Shown here piece after piece: positions 1 through 11,878 of a stretch of DNA of 64,000 nucleotides. Source of the DNA: Diphasiastrum complanatum (taxonomy: Eukaryota > Streptophyta > Lycopodiopsida > Lycopodiales > Lycopodiaceae). The stretch covers positions 16,260,164 through 16,324,163 of the forward strand of contig CM055100.1 of the NCBI GenBank assembly GCA_029204225.1, in the 5' to 3' direction. Positions within the stretch are counted from its first letter, which is position 1, and every line of letters starts with the position of its first letter. A model generated the notes under the pieces. That model was not told the DNA's origin and did no database searches. It saw nothing but the letters and a program-made list of their open reading frames with translations. The translations under genes were made by a program, and so were the position numbers.

Positions 1-14
1 GACTACCTATCTTC

Positions 15-2253
15 ATGTGGCGTGCACTACCAGTTTACTACGAGCTACACTCCACAACAGAATGGAGTAGCAGAGCGGAAGAACTGCACACTGTTGGAAG
101 TTGCACGATCCATTTGCCTCAAACCTTTTGGGTAGAAGCTATCTCAACGACTTGCTATCTACAAAATTACTCTAGCACTAAAGCGGTGGATTCCAAGACA
201 CCGTTTGAAGCCTACTACAGTTACAAACCAAGTTTGAAACACCTGTGTGTCTTTGGATGTCTCTTCTATGCACAAGTGCCATATGATCTGAGGAAGAAGC
301 TGGACTCAGTAAGCTGTAAAAGCATCTTCATCGGCTATTCAACTTCACACAAGGCATATCATGTTTATGATGTGGTTACGGGCCAGTCGCGATGTTGTCT
401 TCCTTGAAGACAAGTATTACGATTTCAGATAGAAGCAACCAATACAAGAGATTGCCATAGCAGCTCCATCTTCCATCGATAGGCTATGACCTATGATTGT
501 TCAAGCAACGAAGTTCGTTCCAACGGCTCCACTTACCGTCGATGGGCCTAGACTCATGATCGTTCAACCGCAAAATACTACGGTCCCAGTCATTCACCAA
601 GGAGAATCGTCTGATCAAGCACCTACAGTTTGAAGATCTATGAGACAACAATAGCAGTTGACCGATTCATCCCTCAAGCTTTCATCAATCATGATGAACC
701 TGCCACCGTAGCAGAGGCACTGTCAATGCCTGATGTAGACAAATGGAAAGCTGTCATGGATGCTAAGTATCAATCTCTAATGAAGAACAAGACCTGGAGT
801 CTTGTCATTCCTCCTATAGGTGTAAAGCCAATTGATTCTAAGTGGATCTTTAAGCTGAAGCTTAAGCCAGATGGATCTATATCCAAATGGAAAGCTAGAC
901 TGGTGGTCAAAGGCTTTGAGCAAGTTTATGGAATAAACTACACTGAGACCTTCAGTCCAGTAGTAAAACATCAGTCTATTCTTACTCTATTGGCTATATC
1001 TGCTACAGAAGATCTGGATATTCATTAGATGGACGTTCAAACGACATTCCTACATGGATACATACAAGAAGATGTCTATGACTATCAATCAGAAGGTTAC
1101 ACCCCTCAAGGCAAGGAGCATCTACAATGCAAACTGCACAAGGCATTATACGGTCTAAAGCAAGCTCCAAGGGCCTGGTATGATAGAATAAATCGTTTCT
1201 TGTTGCAGCACGACTTTACCTCCTGCACCGCTGATTCAAATGTGTATCTAAAACCAAAGGGGCCAAGCTATGTTATAATAGCATTATATGTTGATGAGTC
1301 CTTAATCACCAGCAATTCAAATCAGTTGCTGCAAGAAACTAAGTCCTTGCTCTCATCAGAGTTTGAGATGACTGATTTAGATCCAATCCATTACCTACTT
1401 GGAATGGAGATTCACAGAGATCACACAAGCAGAAGGACCATCATAAGCCAACAATCCTACTTAATTAATATACTTCGAAGATACTGCATGGAGGATTGCA
1501 AGCCCATAGACACTCCTATGGATCCAAGATGCAAGCTATCCAAAGACATGTGCCCTAGAACAAAGGCAGATCAACAAGAAATGTGCAATTACCCTTATCA
1601 GTCTATCATAGGTTCTCTCATGTACTCTATGATTTGCACACAACCTGATCTAGCATATACTTTAAGCACGATGTCGCAATTCATGTCCAATCCAGGCCTA
1701 CAACACTAGAAAGCTCTACAAAGAATTCTAAAGTACATTCAATTCTCAAAGCACTATGCCTTGAGTTACAACGGAAATACAGAAGCTGCACTCTCTTTGA
1801 TTACCTATTCTGATTCAGACTGGGAAGTAGATACCGGAAAATCCACCTCTGGCTACATTTGCTTTCTTGCAGGAGGACGCATTTCATGGAATAGCAGGAA
1901 GTAGAAATGCATTTCATTATCCTCTACGGAATCAGAATATGTCACAGCTACGTCAGCAGTGAAGGAGATTAATTTTGGCTTAGAAGACTATTATAGGATC
2001 TGAGATTACCACAAAGTGGTCCAACTATACTTCACTGCGACAATCAGAGTTGTATAGCTTTGTCATTAAATTGACGAACTCACACAAGGACCAAACATAT
2101 AAGGTTCAACTTTATTTTCTCAGAGAGATGGTTCAGAATGAAGACGTTGCACTAAGTTATTGTCACACAGACAGTATGTTGGTTGACATTCTGACAAAAC
2201 CATTGTCAAGGGACAAACATTCTACTCTAGTAGAATTGTTAAATCTCAATTGA
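15..2253 (+). pseudogene. Ty1/copia pol remnant (family D): integrase, RT, RNase H
   Basis: Integrase C-terminal half is readable first: the sequence around 45-110 still encodes the copia signature TPQQNGVAERKN across a frameshift, followed by the FGC and FIGYS motifs (about 250-350). The RT part starts near 630 (KWIFKLKLKPDGS, ARLVVKGFEQVYG), continues past an in-frame TAG at 1026-1028 and includes LYGLKQAPRAWYD and YVDES, where the second catalytic Asp of YVDD is changed to Glu. RNase H follows a TAG at 1707 (SDSDWEVD, STESEY) and ends near 2253 with DILTKPLS. At least four stops or frameshifts make it non-functional. The 5' part lies outside the window. Fragment identity is secure; the boundaries of each domain are approximate. 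Confidence 0.93.
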
Positions 2254-2277
2254 GTCCAGATTCGTAGCAGCAAGCCT

Positions 2278-2286
2278 AAGGGGGAG
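2278..2286 (+). promoter_or_regulatory. Polypurine tract of copia D
   Basis: AAGGGGGAG lies directly before TGTTGG, the expected position for the plus-strand primer of an LTR retrotransposon and just after the RNase H reading frame. Confidence 0.75.
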
Positions 2287-3316
2287 TGTTGGAATTCTAA
2301 TCTTCTCCTACCCATCCCTTCGCCCTCCTTCTACTCTCAAGAATTCTCTCTCTAAATCAGTCTGCAAAATACACGCAATGACAAATTAGGTAGAACTGCA
2401 AAGCCATCACTAGATTACGGTCTGACCGAAGGGAACCACTAAATCAATGTTTACGGAGAAGCACGATGCAAACCGCAAACTGCGAGAAACCGTAAATCAC
2501 AAGGGAGTCATTGAAACCCGTAGGTTACCATCTACGAGCACTTGGGGAATCCCGTCGACCACCGCACGTGACCTTCTTATGATCTCCTCAAGTCAATTCT
2601 CCTCAACCGTTTGAAAAACGTAAGCAACCTACTTACGGTTATCAAGAAGTCGACCAACGACAACGATTTACGAGTTCCTATGAAGTCAGCTGACAATGGT
2701 TGACCCATCTCATTGTTTAGCTCCATAAGTTATCACTTACGATTATCAACGAAGGAAGCAAACGATCACCTACAAAGCAAATGATCAACAACTGATTGAA
2801 CGACCAACGATTGTTCAAACGATTGCGAACAGACTACAGCCATCACGACCTACATCCTTGCACTACAACGCATACAGAGGATATGTTACTCCGTACTTCT
2901 CCTCCTTCACGACACTCCAATAACGGATCTACAGATCTTGTTTAAACGGTTGTTAATCATCTTGTAAATTGTAATTACAATAAATCAAATGACTCTGACA
3001 ACTATAAATATGTATATGAGCGAAGAGAATAAGTGATAGGTGTTGTTGAGTTGAACAATCTGTATGCACAGAGTGATCAAAACAACCAAAAGGTCTTAAA
3101 TAGCTAGCTCCTTAGAGTTAGTGATTCATACACAAAGAGAGAGAGAGAGAGAGCCAGAACTATACTATATTGTTTCAGAATCTATAAGTAGGAACACGCG
3201 CTTATCAGCGCTATTGTATTGTATTTCGATTCTCTCATTTACACAGATTTGTTACTATTCAATTATTACGCTCTTGATTTAATGAAATTGTCTCTCTCAC
3301 TCTCTTGCAACAAACA
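2287..3316 (+). repeat. Probable 3' LTR of copia D
   Basis: It begins with TGTTGGAATTC immediately after the polypurine tract. The interior contains TATA-like and AATAAG-like stretches near 3000-3040 and a short AG run at 3137-3154. The right end is not determined because the 5' LTR is outside the window; a CA near 3316 is my best guess. No ORF of note. Confidence 0.6.
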
Positions 3317-3651
3317 CGGTTATCGGAGATAGAGGATCGCATGGCTGTCCAAGACGCCTAATGCTTCGCAATCCTACTGTTACGGCAGTCTCAGACTCCT
3401 ACTCTGATAACTCAAAAGGATAAAAAGCTTTTGATTCCATTCCCTAGTCAATCCACGTTCCTGAAATCATAGTTACTATTGTGTTCATTGTTTTTCTTAC
3501 TGTTGGTAGAGATATCATTTTTATCGTAATCGCCTCTTGTGTTCTGCTTTCGTCACGTCCGTTGCAATCATAATCACTCATAGACCAAGCATACCATCGT
3601 TCATACACCAACAATAATACATAGTTGTTTTTACATTGACATAAAACAAAG

Positions 3652-4338
3652 ATGTTGGTAGAGCTCAACAACAAGAAATGCCAGATCAAGGATGTGAAAC
3701 AATATTTCATAGTGATTGTTGATGGTTTTAGGGACAAAACTTGTGGACTATACAAGTTAAATGCCATTCTCACAAAGTGTAATGCCTTGGCATCGACATC
3801 TATATCTATGGCATAGATGACCGAGGCATTTGAACTTCAAGAGCTTGAGGCTTCTTTGGACTATGCTGGAGATGTAATAGATAGGAAATCCATTAGTGTT
3901 CATTGTATTTTCATAGGTGATGGAGCTATATCATGAATGTCGAAGAAACAAGCCACTATCTCATTGTCATCTAGTGAGGCCGAGTACAAAGCTCTTACAC
4001 ATTACACAAAGGAGATGGTATGGATCAAGAGGATGATAAAGGATCTTCACTTGTTGGATTTTTCAGAGAGCCCAATCATCTTTTGTGACAATCAATCAGC
4101 CCAAAGGTTGGCATCCAATTCTATCTTTCATGCTAGGAGCAAGCATATTGAGGTGCAATATCATTTTGTGAGGGAGCAATTCATTGCAAAGGAGGTGGAG
4201 CTTCAACATGTGTCTTCAAGAGAATGTGTAGCTGATATCTTCACCAAAGCATTGGGAAAGGACTTGTTCATGAAGCATAGAACATCACTTGGAGTGTTAT
4301 CAAAGTCTATGCTAAAACTAGTTGAAGAGGGAGTGTGA
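3652..4338 (+). pseudogene. Internally deleted Ty1/copia pol (family B)
   Basis: The first part (about 3652-3790) resembles the gag-pre-integrase segment (CGLYKLNA). Around 3859 it passes straight into RNase H (DYAGDVIDRKS), so integrase core and RT are missing. A TGA at the position of a conserved Trp splits RNase H just before 3937; from there the frame is open to 4338 with SLSSSEAEYKAL, HARSKHIE and DIFTKALGK, ending in KLVEEGV and a TGA that overlaps the LTR start. The same EEGV end occurs in the elements at 9.5, 24.5 and 57 kb, so these families are related. 3317-3651 upstream shows nothing recognisable. Confidence 0.88.
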
Positions 4339-4965
4339 CAGATTCAACTAGTTTGATCATTTTGTCAATATTTTCATATTTGGCATATTGAGACCAAAAC
4401 TTGTTTTAGACTTAGAGAATAACTTTTCAAAGTTCATTAGTCTAAATTTCATTTGAATAAACACATTTTGAAAGTGTGGGAAAGTTTGGAGGCGAGTTTT
4501 AGGAGATTCAAATTTGAATAGTTGGGTACATTGAATCTAGACCCAAAAATAGTAGGGTTAGCATTTTGGAGGAAAAGCCTTTGGACCTGTTATAAAAGGA
4601 TGTAACTCGTGGAGAGAGTGATATTCTCTCTTCTCTATCTCATTTCATGCTTATAAATGGTTTTCTTGGGTTCTACTATCCATTGGTGCACTATATTGGT
4701 GATTGCATGCAATTTTATGTGTAGAATGATCTATATTTGCTATTTTTGGATCCACACGTGTGAAATACAGTAGCTTGCTGGTTTTGTACGGACAACAACA
4801 GTACTTTATCATATCATTCAAGTTTGATCAAGTTCTATTAGTGCTTGCATCTCATTTTGTGTGTAGATGCTGATTTTCTACATTGGTGAGATTGGTAGTG
4901 TATTTCTCTTTCTAACCAAAGATCTTTCAAGTTGATTGGATCTTAAGGATCTGAAAACTTTCACA
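4334..4965 (+). repeat. 3' LTR of copia family B (632 bp)
   Basis: It starts TGTGACAG after the polypurine tract GAAGAGGGAG (4324-4333) and ends TTTCACA. It aligns along its length with the LTR at 11874-12527, including CTTATAAAAGG-type TATA sequence near 4590 followed by ATGTAACTCGTGGAGAG, and a TGTGTAGAATGATC block with CACACGTGTGAAATACAG. Flank after it is GAAAC; the 5' partner is not in place to test a target duplication. Confidence 0.85.
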
Positions 4966-5860
4966 GAAACTACCTTGTACTTATATGGATTGAGAGGAAA
5001 AACATATATTGAGGAGTATGATGAATTAAAACAAAGCACAAGATAGTTAATGATGATTGAAGTGGATTGAGGAGCATGAGAAGATAACTAAAGCAAGAGT
5101 GATTGACCATTGTAATGGATTTTGCTTGAACAATTCGCACATGGCTTCTTGTTCTTTCTAGTGGCTATTTATGCCACAGCCCAGAGCGTAATTTGGCAAG
5201 TTGACTTTCCTACTAGCAGACATTATCTTCTAAAACAAATAAAAAAGGTGTCACAAGCAAAGTCCATTATGGTGTACAAGCAATTAGAAAGTGGCAAAGC
5301 AAAATCCTTATACTTTGGAATGGGTACACATATGCCATTATAGTGGGTTTTAAAGGGAGTTAGCCCTCCAAGCTTGCCACCCCCTACCTACTGCCATAAT
5401 GGTAAGTGCGAGGCCCATCTAAGGTACTTTGCAAGCAAAGGAAAAAGCTAAATTGACAGGTGAACTAAAAATGCATCCAAATAATCAAAAAATCAAAACA
5501 CAAATTTTGCAATATAAAAAAATAAGATGTAAAAATAAAAACTCGTTATAATTCTCAATGTGAGCGCACACCACAGCTCAACTTTTAGCAAGCCATCAAG
5601 AACAACTTTCCTCCATAGTGACAAGGGTAAAAATCTCTCAAACAAACTAGAGGCAACCCAAAACCAAACTGGTGGCAAAACTACCCAAAGTGAGTATTTT
5701 TAAGCAGGTTCTACGGACGGTCTACGTGGCCCATTAGCAGTTTGCCTTCTTGTCAATTCAGGCATGCAAGCCACGTGGCACTCACAATCTTCTGTTGTGG
5801 GCTCATTATATTTCTCTTTACATAGGTGATTCCAAGTAGCACGATCCATCTCCTTCATAT
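4966..5860. other. Intergenic, nothing recognised
   Basis: No coding sequence, RNA gene or clear repeat. A 73-codon ATG-less frame at 5122-5343 has no supporting features. Short sequences CCATTATGG and CCATAATGG occur near 5264 and 5393, too little to call a MITE. Confidence 0.5.
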
Positions 5861-6072
5861 TTGAATTGTCGGGAGAAGATCGTGCCTAATTCTCTCTGCG
5901 GCTTGACAACAAGACGATTTTGGGAAATTGTTTTTGGGATTCGGGAATCAGACCAAGATTTTGCGAATTGTCATAGGGATTTTGGAAATTGTAACAAGAT
6001 TTTTGGAAATTGTAATACGGATTTGCTACTCAGACAAAAGAGTCTGGAAATTCTGATCAGGGAAAGTTGGAT

Positions 6073-6321
6073 ATGTCGGATGATGCGAAGAGAAATGCGC
6101 GGCCAGACGATGCCCACAGGGCCGGGAGAGCTGGCAACAATAACAGATGGCTCAAAAGAGATGGAAATATGCCTATGCTTCTGGCAGGTTCTTTGTTGCT
6201 AGCGGGCATCGCTGCATGGGCTTATACCCGTGCACAGGATAAGCCTGGCGATCGAGATCGAGTCTACGGAGATCGCCGAGCTGGGAGGGACTCTGCTGGC
6301 AAAGGACCACATACTGGGTGA
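6073..6321 (+). CDS. Small single-pass membrane protein, unknown
   Basis: An 82-residue frame from ATG 6073 to TGA 6319-6321. The N-terminal ~33 residues are charged and Asn/Arg-rich; residues about 33-54 (MPMLLAGSLLLAGIAAWAY) form one clear hydrophobic span; the tail is strongly charged (GDRDRVYGDRRAGRD). No Cys and no catalytic motif. The codons are more GC-rich than the surrounding A+T-rich DNA, which supports real coding. The ~200 bp upstream contain three GGAAATTGT copies (5985-6040) and stops in this frame, consistent with a 5' UTR. I do not recognise the family; it could be a terminal exon of a longer gene. Nearest neighbour is the RIN4-like gene on the other strand, so the two converge. 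Confidence 0.5.
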   Translation: MSDDAKRNARPDDAHRAGRAGNNNRWLKRDGNMPMLLAGSLLLAGIAAWAYTRAQDKPGDRDRVYGDRRAGRDSAGKGPHTG

Positions 6322-7615
6322 TCATTGAAACGTCCTTCCACCAAACTTGGATTCAGATTTCTGCTCTTTTATGAAACAAGCGTTCGAATTTCGTTGTTAT
6401 AATGGGATAACCTATTAGCCTATACATATGCAGCACCTTTCTGTCCTTTTTGATGCATAGAACATACTAGGGATTTCACATACACAGCTAGATGTTGCAA
6501 TTCAACTGAGAAACTTGTGAAATAAATGTGCAGTCCACAAGCAAACAGTTTAGAAGTTATCTTGGAACCGAGAGCGTCAGCTAGGCTCTTCTTTGATTGA
6601 CTTACTTCAAAGTTTTGTTTGAGCTTCAATTTTTTTTCTCTTCAACAGAAAACGTGCGTTTTGTCTGAAAAAGTGTGATAAGTTTACAAGAAGTTTAAAT
6701 TTGCTTCCAAGGAGATCTGATAGAGAAGACCTTTTGATTCTATCATGCACAGCTGCTTCATGTTTTTTATGACACGTTTTTGAAACGTGTAATTTTCCCA
6801 TAAAAAGATAATGAAGCTTTTCCAGCAAAATTTCCAGAAGGCTAGCATAAATGAGATCATCGCTGGCATTTATTTACTGGTTCTTTCAAGTATGTGATGT
6901 GTTTCTAATCTTCAGCTTATGAAACTGCTAGTAGTGAGTGGATTCCCATTTCACAATTAGCCACTAATCTTCTGATACTTAGGAGTGACAGGTCTATTAT
7001 ATTTTCAAATAGGGTGTGTTTTCGATGTACATGGACTTTCGTGCCGTAAGTTTTATCTAATCAGCATATGACATAAGTTGAATAAAGGAACAAAATAAAT
7101 ATCAGCTGGAAAGTTCTCGAATTTACAATCAAAAAGTGAAATTATTTCCGTCACTCTGTATGACTAAATGCCAACATTTCTTAGGCCAATGCTGGCTCAA
7201 CAAAAATATTTAAGAAACTCTTATATTTAGTTCGCCTCATTATTGTTTCACTTTTTTGTAGACTTGTGTTACCCATTCTAGAAAAGAGAATTAGCCTCCA
7301 AATGATATTGTCCAGGCAATCTCCTTCGTGCAATAATTTTGGCTCTCAATCACCAAACTACACATGAGACTTGGACATGTCCTAGAAACGTGAAGGGTAG
7401 ATACTTTTTAAATGACATTTTGTGGGAATTTGTATATAAAGAAAGAAACTTGATGTCTGGCAGTGGCTTTTGGCATTTTTGAAGAAATTATGCTATCAAA
7501 CTACTGGTGTAAGGTTGTTCCGTCTTTTGGTGTAAGATTGTTCCATCTTGTCCAGCACCATTTGCAACATATTTATCAATGCTGACATTTGCTGTTTGTC
7601 ACAAAAAAGTAACTT
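6322..7615. other. Convergent intergenic region
   Basis: Lies between the 3' end of the small membrane-protein frame and the stop codon of the RIN4-like gene, so it should hold both 3' UTRs. Several short frames on the minus strand (6420-6869) lack features. Nothing else seen. Confidence 0.5.
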
Positions 7616-9112
7616 TCACAATATCTCACTTGATCCAAAGCAGCAATACCACTTGCTCTGAAATGGTCACAGGGAAATAGTAAGCTTAAACTCTGGAATT
7701 GTTGTAAGAGCGCCATTCATCGGCTTCAATTGGAGAAAAAACAAATACATAAATATGAGACTTGGAGCTACAAGAGATTTAAAAGCCCCAAAGAAGAAAC
7801 CAAAACATTAATACTGCTAAGATTAAGATGCAGGGCACTTACACTAGTCTGCTGTGAATTGATATTAATTTTACCAGGGTTTGCCTGTGGTGCACTTTGG
7901 GCAGCCTGCAATGGCGGAATTTGCACAGGACCACCTATTTTCTTTTCATTCCTTGCATTGTTGAAAATCATAGTAAATCCCTGCCCTGCAGAAAGGTCAT
8001 TTGGGTTCCAATCTCCAAATTTTGGTAGACTTGCAGCTTTTTCTGGCTGCATAACGTAGAATAATGTCTAAAGTCGGAGGAAGAACAGTTGAGTTTAATT
8101 TCAGTGAAAATCACATGTAGATGTTACATCTAGATGCAAGAAAAAGCTGCGGATTTTGAAGACTATAATATTGGAAGTCCTACATCATCCCACAGTTCAT
8201 CCTAGCTTGTCATGCATTGAATTTAAAAATTTGGTTATCCCCGAGTGTTTTATGTGAAGGCAATGAAAGAATCCGAATATGAGGAACAGCGTTGCAATAT
8301 ATCAGTGATATTCATTAAGCGTAGTCCGGAGGGCGCACAATCAGTGTAGCAAGGCTACTTACGTCTATTTTTCCGAACAGATTTGTAGAACGAAATTGAG
8401 ATCTTTGCATGTGGATAGTGATATAAGAATTTCAAGGAACAGCAAAGCACGAAGTAAATTTCATAAAGAATAACGAGGAAACATAATTTAGCATAACAAA
8501 TTTAATGCTTACCTCTGTTTTTACCAACGAACTGGACGAACGATGTCTGGATCTTTGTGGCGTTAATGTCCCTCCATCTTGTGATGATCTTATTTCTCTG
8601 GTAGGAGAACCAGCAATAGGAGACTCAGCGCTTGGCTTATTATGTGATCTTCCTTGAGATCTGTCAGCTGTGCGTGCCCCACTACTAGATCCTGATGGGC
8701 CACGGGGAATTTCAAGACCCTGCGCAGCTCGGCGAGGTGGAAGCTCCGATGGTGCCCTAGATTGGGAGCCGTATGCAGCACTAGGTAGGTTCTGATGATT
8801 AGCATCACTTAGGAAACGCTGAGCATGAGATTCTGGAGTTTGTTTTCGTGCTGAAACTTCTTGACCTGTCTCTTTGATGTCCTTGCTCGCCTCTTGTCCT
8901 TGACGGGAATGAGGAAGTTGGGATCCAGCGGGAGCAGATCGGCCAAGTGGATCCTCAGGATTTAAGCCAAAAGCCTCTGTGTTTTCCAGGGGGTCATTTG
9001 GGTTGATGGGCTTTCCTCCTTTATTAGAACGGGCCTTTTCAAAGACTTTTGTGAAGGGCATTTGGTCGTTTGAGTCCCAGTTCCCAAATCTTGGTACATG
9101 AGCTCCTCTTTG
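7616..9112 (-). CDS. RIN4-like protein with two NOI domains (three 3' coding exons)
   Basis: RIN4/NOI proteins are plant membrane-tethered regulators of immunity that bacterial effectors modify or cleave. Exons on the minus strand: 9112-8513 (200 codons), 8046-7843 (68 codons) and 7657-7616 (13 codons plus TGA). All borders are AG/GT (GAG|GTAAGC, AGT|GTAAGT, TTTCAG|AGC) and all introns are phase 0. NOI-1 opens the first exon listed (VPRFGNWDSND, then MPFTKVFEKAR and INPNDPLEN). A Ser/Pro/Arg-rich disordered linker follows. NOI-2 opens the second (LPKFGDWNPND, GFTMIFNNAR, with the Thr equivalent to a known RIN4 phosphosite). The last exon gives SKWYCCFGSSEIL, the Cys-rich acylation tail typical of RIN4. 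The initiator exon, normally only a few codons, lies upstream and was not identified. No stop or frameshift: probably functional. Total without exon 1 is 281 residues, slightly longer than Arabidopsis RIN4. Confidence 0.92.
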
Positions 9113-9513
9113 CTACATCAAGAAAATAAACTATGAGTATCTATTAAGCACTGATTGGGAATTAAAAAGGGCCAAGAGGATAATTGCCATATACAAGCTG
9201 ACTACATAACATTTGCAATTAAATTGCAAATAATGATAGTGCAAGCACTTGCAACCTATGACAATGAACTAGAATTTGAAAAAAAGAACTTTTATACCAA
9301 CATTATGTTATTTGCGAATGGATAGTTGATCACACTAGCAATCTTGGTGTTGTACTATAAGTGCATTCTATATAGTGTCAACGTTGTAGTTGTCAGATTT
9401 TGAGCTTTTGTTTCATGGATGCATTATGAAGACTTTCACGTTTTTGAAAATCACTTGCAAAGTTACACGCTAAAGCAATACACGCGAGCTTCAGGGTTTA
9501 ATGAAATCAAGTC
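9113..9513 (-). other. 5' intron or promoter side of the RIN4-like gene
   Basis: Sequence ends at the acceptor TGATGTAG (9113-9120 on the minus strand). One possible tiny first exon is ATGTTG followed by GTATAA on the minus strand near 9300, but this is weak. The family B element at 9519 therefore lies either in the first intron or in the promoter. Confidence 0.4.
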
Positions 9514-9518
9514 AACAT

Positions 9519-9629
9519 TGTGAGAGATTTCACTAGTTTAGTCTAGTTTAGTCACATTTTGGTAAATTGTCAATAAGAGGCTAAAACTCATTTTAGACTT
9601 AGAGAAACTTTTTGAAGTTATATTAGTTT
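9519..9629 (+). repeat. Truncated 5' LTR, family B
   Basis: Matches the first ~113 bp of the LTR at 11874 with a few single-base differences and gaps; homology stops abruptly after TATATTAGTTT. Confidence 0.85.
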
Positions 9630-9682
9630 CTTATGCAAAGTCTAACAAGCTTCCTTATGCTAGATCTAGGTCAAGATCTAAT

Positions 9683-11878
9683 ATGCTTCTTGGAGATGTT
9701 CATCTTTGTGCTAACTTGGCTAGTCTTGAGGATAATGATGGTGTTTCAAAGGTTCTTCATGGCAAGTGCAAGCATGCAAAAGTTAAGGAAAGAGCTAACT
9801 TCATCAATGGAGGAGAAGGTTCTTCCTTGGAAAAGATTGTTGCTAATGATTTCTTTGATCATATGGAAAAGGATGTTGCTAGGTGCATGCATGAAGGTGG
9901 TGGTTTTTCTACATTCTTTTGTTATGATTCCAAGAAAGTCATTTTTCCAGCAAGTAGAGTCACATGTCTTCATAAAGAGAGTAGATCAAATGGTTCTATC
10001 AAGAGACTTGGTGAGGGAGATAGTCACAAGTCAAGAAGAAGAGAAGTATGTGAAGAGTTCAAAGTAGGATGTACTTTGAATGATGTCATTGTGAATGATA
10101 GTGAGGAAGAATCATTATCATATGATTCATTACCTAAAACATTAAGTAGAAGTTCTTGTTTGAAAAAAGAGAGTACTTCAATCATCCTTATGTTGAAGGT
10201 ACTAATCATATTTTTCATGGCTTCTAATGTTTTTGAGGTTTCTACTTCTTATGATGCAATCATTAAGAGGGAGTCTTATGAAGGAAAGAGAAATGGAAGA
10301 TTGGTTCTTGGGAAGATCGAAGTCATGGATCTCACATCTCTTCATCAACTCAAAGGATTTTATGATTGTGAATTGATCACTCATGATCGAGATGGCAAAA
10401 GGTTGGTTGAAGAAGACTACATGGAACAAATCGAGAGGCAATTTTTTCAAGACAAGGGAGATCTCATTGGTGAGCTTATTGAGGTTTGTTATGGACTCAA
10501 GAAGGCTAGATTTATTAGGTTTGATACTCATCTTCACCTACTCTACTTCATGTTGGATGGAAAGTTTGGAATCTATCTTTTGATTTATGATGGTGACATT
10601 GGTGACATTGTTTTCACTAACCTTTGTGGAAATTCGAGATCAAGTATTGATGAGATCTTGTTGGATCTAGATCATATGTTTGAGAGGGAGTATATTCAGA
10701 GGTTCAGGTCTGAAGATATTCATATCTTTGATATCTTTGATGATCAAGAGAAAGGTAAGCAAGTGGAAGCGACACACTTTGCTTTATTCACATGTTTTGA
10801 AGAATTTTCTTGTGTAGATGATGCTATGCAAGTGGATATTGGTTCTCATGTTTTTCATAATGGAAAAGCAAGTAATGGATCTGGAAAACAAATTTTGTTC
10901 AATGACTTTGATGATCAAGAGGAAGATCAAGAGGTTGGTCTCAAAGGGCTTCAACAACACAAAAGGAAAGGTGGCAATTTGGAGCTAGTCAAGAGCATCA
11001 AAGGAAGGTTATTTGGCAAAGATGTTATGGATCTGTTTTTGCAGCTTATTGAAGACTCAAGTAAGGTCAAAGGAGCAGCAAGGAAGTGTTGTTCAAGTTT
11101 ACTATACTTGTTCTATCTCATGTTTGAGCTATTTCATGTGGATGTGTGCAAATTGTCAAGATATGGACAAACTAGCTACATTGTCTTGCAATGTCTTATT
11201 GTTGGAGTTGTACTAGCATTCTTGGCTGGTTTTGCTGATGGAAATGAGGCTAATGGAGGCTCATTATATCACTCATCCATGATCAAGTTCTCAAGTGTTG
11301 AGCTACTTGGTGCCAATACTTGGAGATTGTCAATTTTTGGTGAATTCATGGTCATTTTCTTGTGTCAAGTAGATCTTGAAGATGGACTAGTGCAAACTAC
11401 TTGGTTTATGGAGTCATGTGGTGCTAGATTTGCATAATGTGTGTACTCACCTACTCATGGATTTCCAAGGTTTGATGGTTTCTTGTGGCAAGATGGAGAT
11501 GGAGGCTCATTCATGGAGTTTTATGGTGGAGACATATCAAGAAAGGAAAAAGTTGGAGGAGACAAGCAAGCAAATGGTCATCACTCACATTTATTGTTTG
11601 GTTACTGTAATTTTCCAGAGAGTTCAAAGTTTGAAACATGGAGGAATCATTTCATTCACATTCTATTTGGTTTTTCATGTTCTAGTTATATCTTGATGTG
11701 TAAAATTGATGTAAGAAATAGTGAAGCATCCAATTTGGACACTATTCTCTATGTCAATTATGAAAGATACTTTAGAACCTTAGAAAGAAGATCTATTCTT
11801 AGGATGGAGATCATTCTAAAGTTGGATCAAAGTTCTATTGTTAAAACTATGCCAAAACTAGTTGAAGAGGGAGTGTGA
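9683..11878 (+). pseudogene. Long unrecognised frame inside the family B element, one stop
   Basis: From ATG 9683 the frame is open for 584 codons to a single TAA at 11435-11437, then continues in the same frame to 11878 (731 sense codons in all). The codons just upstream of the ATG resemble the integrase zinc-binding region, and the C terminus MPKLVEEGV with its TGA in the LTR matches the end of copia polyproteins. Between these ends I see no integrase core, RT or RNase H motif. Visible features: acidic segments rich in Asp/Glu (FDDQEEDQEV), a Ser-rich stretch, and two hydrophobic segments (around 10190-10230 and 11175-11230, IVLQCLIVGVVLAFLAGF) that could be membrane spans. It may be a captured host sequence or a highly diverged element protein. 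Function unknown. Confidence 0.6.

Noticed and set aside
5122-5343. 73-codon plus-strand frame
   Set aside because: No ATG at its stated start and no domain; likely chance.
6420-6460. Possible last RIN4 exon encoding RCCICIG
   Set aside because: The reading phase does not fit the upstream donor; the 7616-7657 exon fits phase, acceptor and the Cys-rich tail.
7730-8059. Plus-strand frame of 109 codons
   Set aside because: Antisense of the RIN4-like NOI-2 exon.
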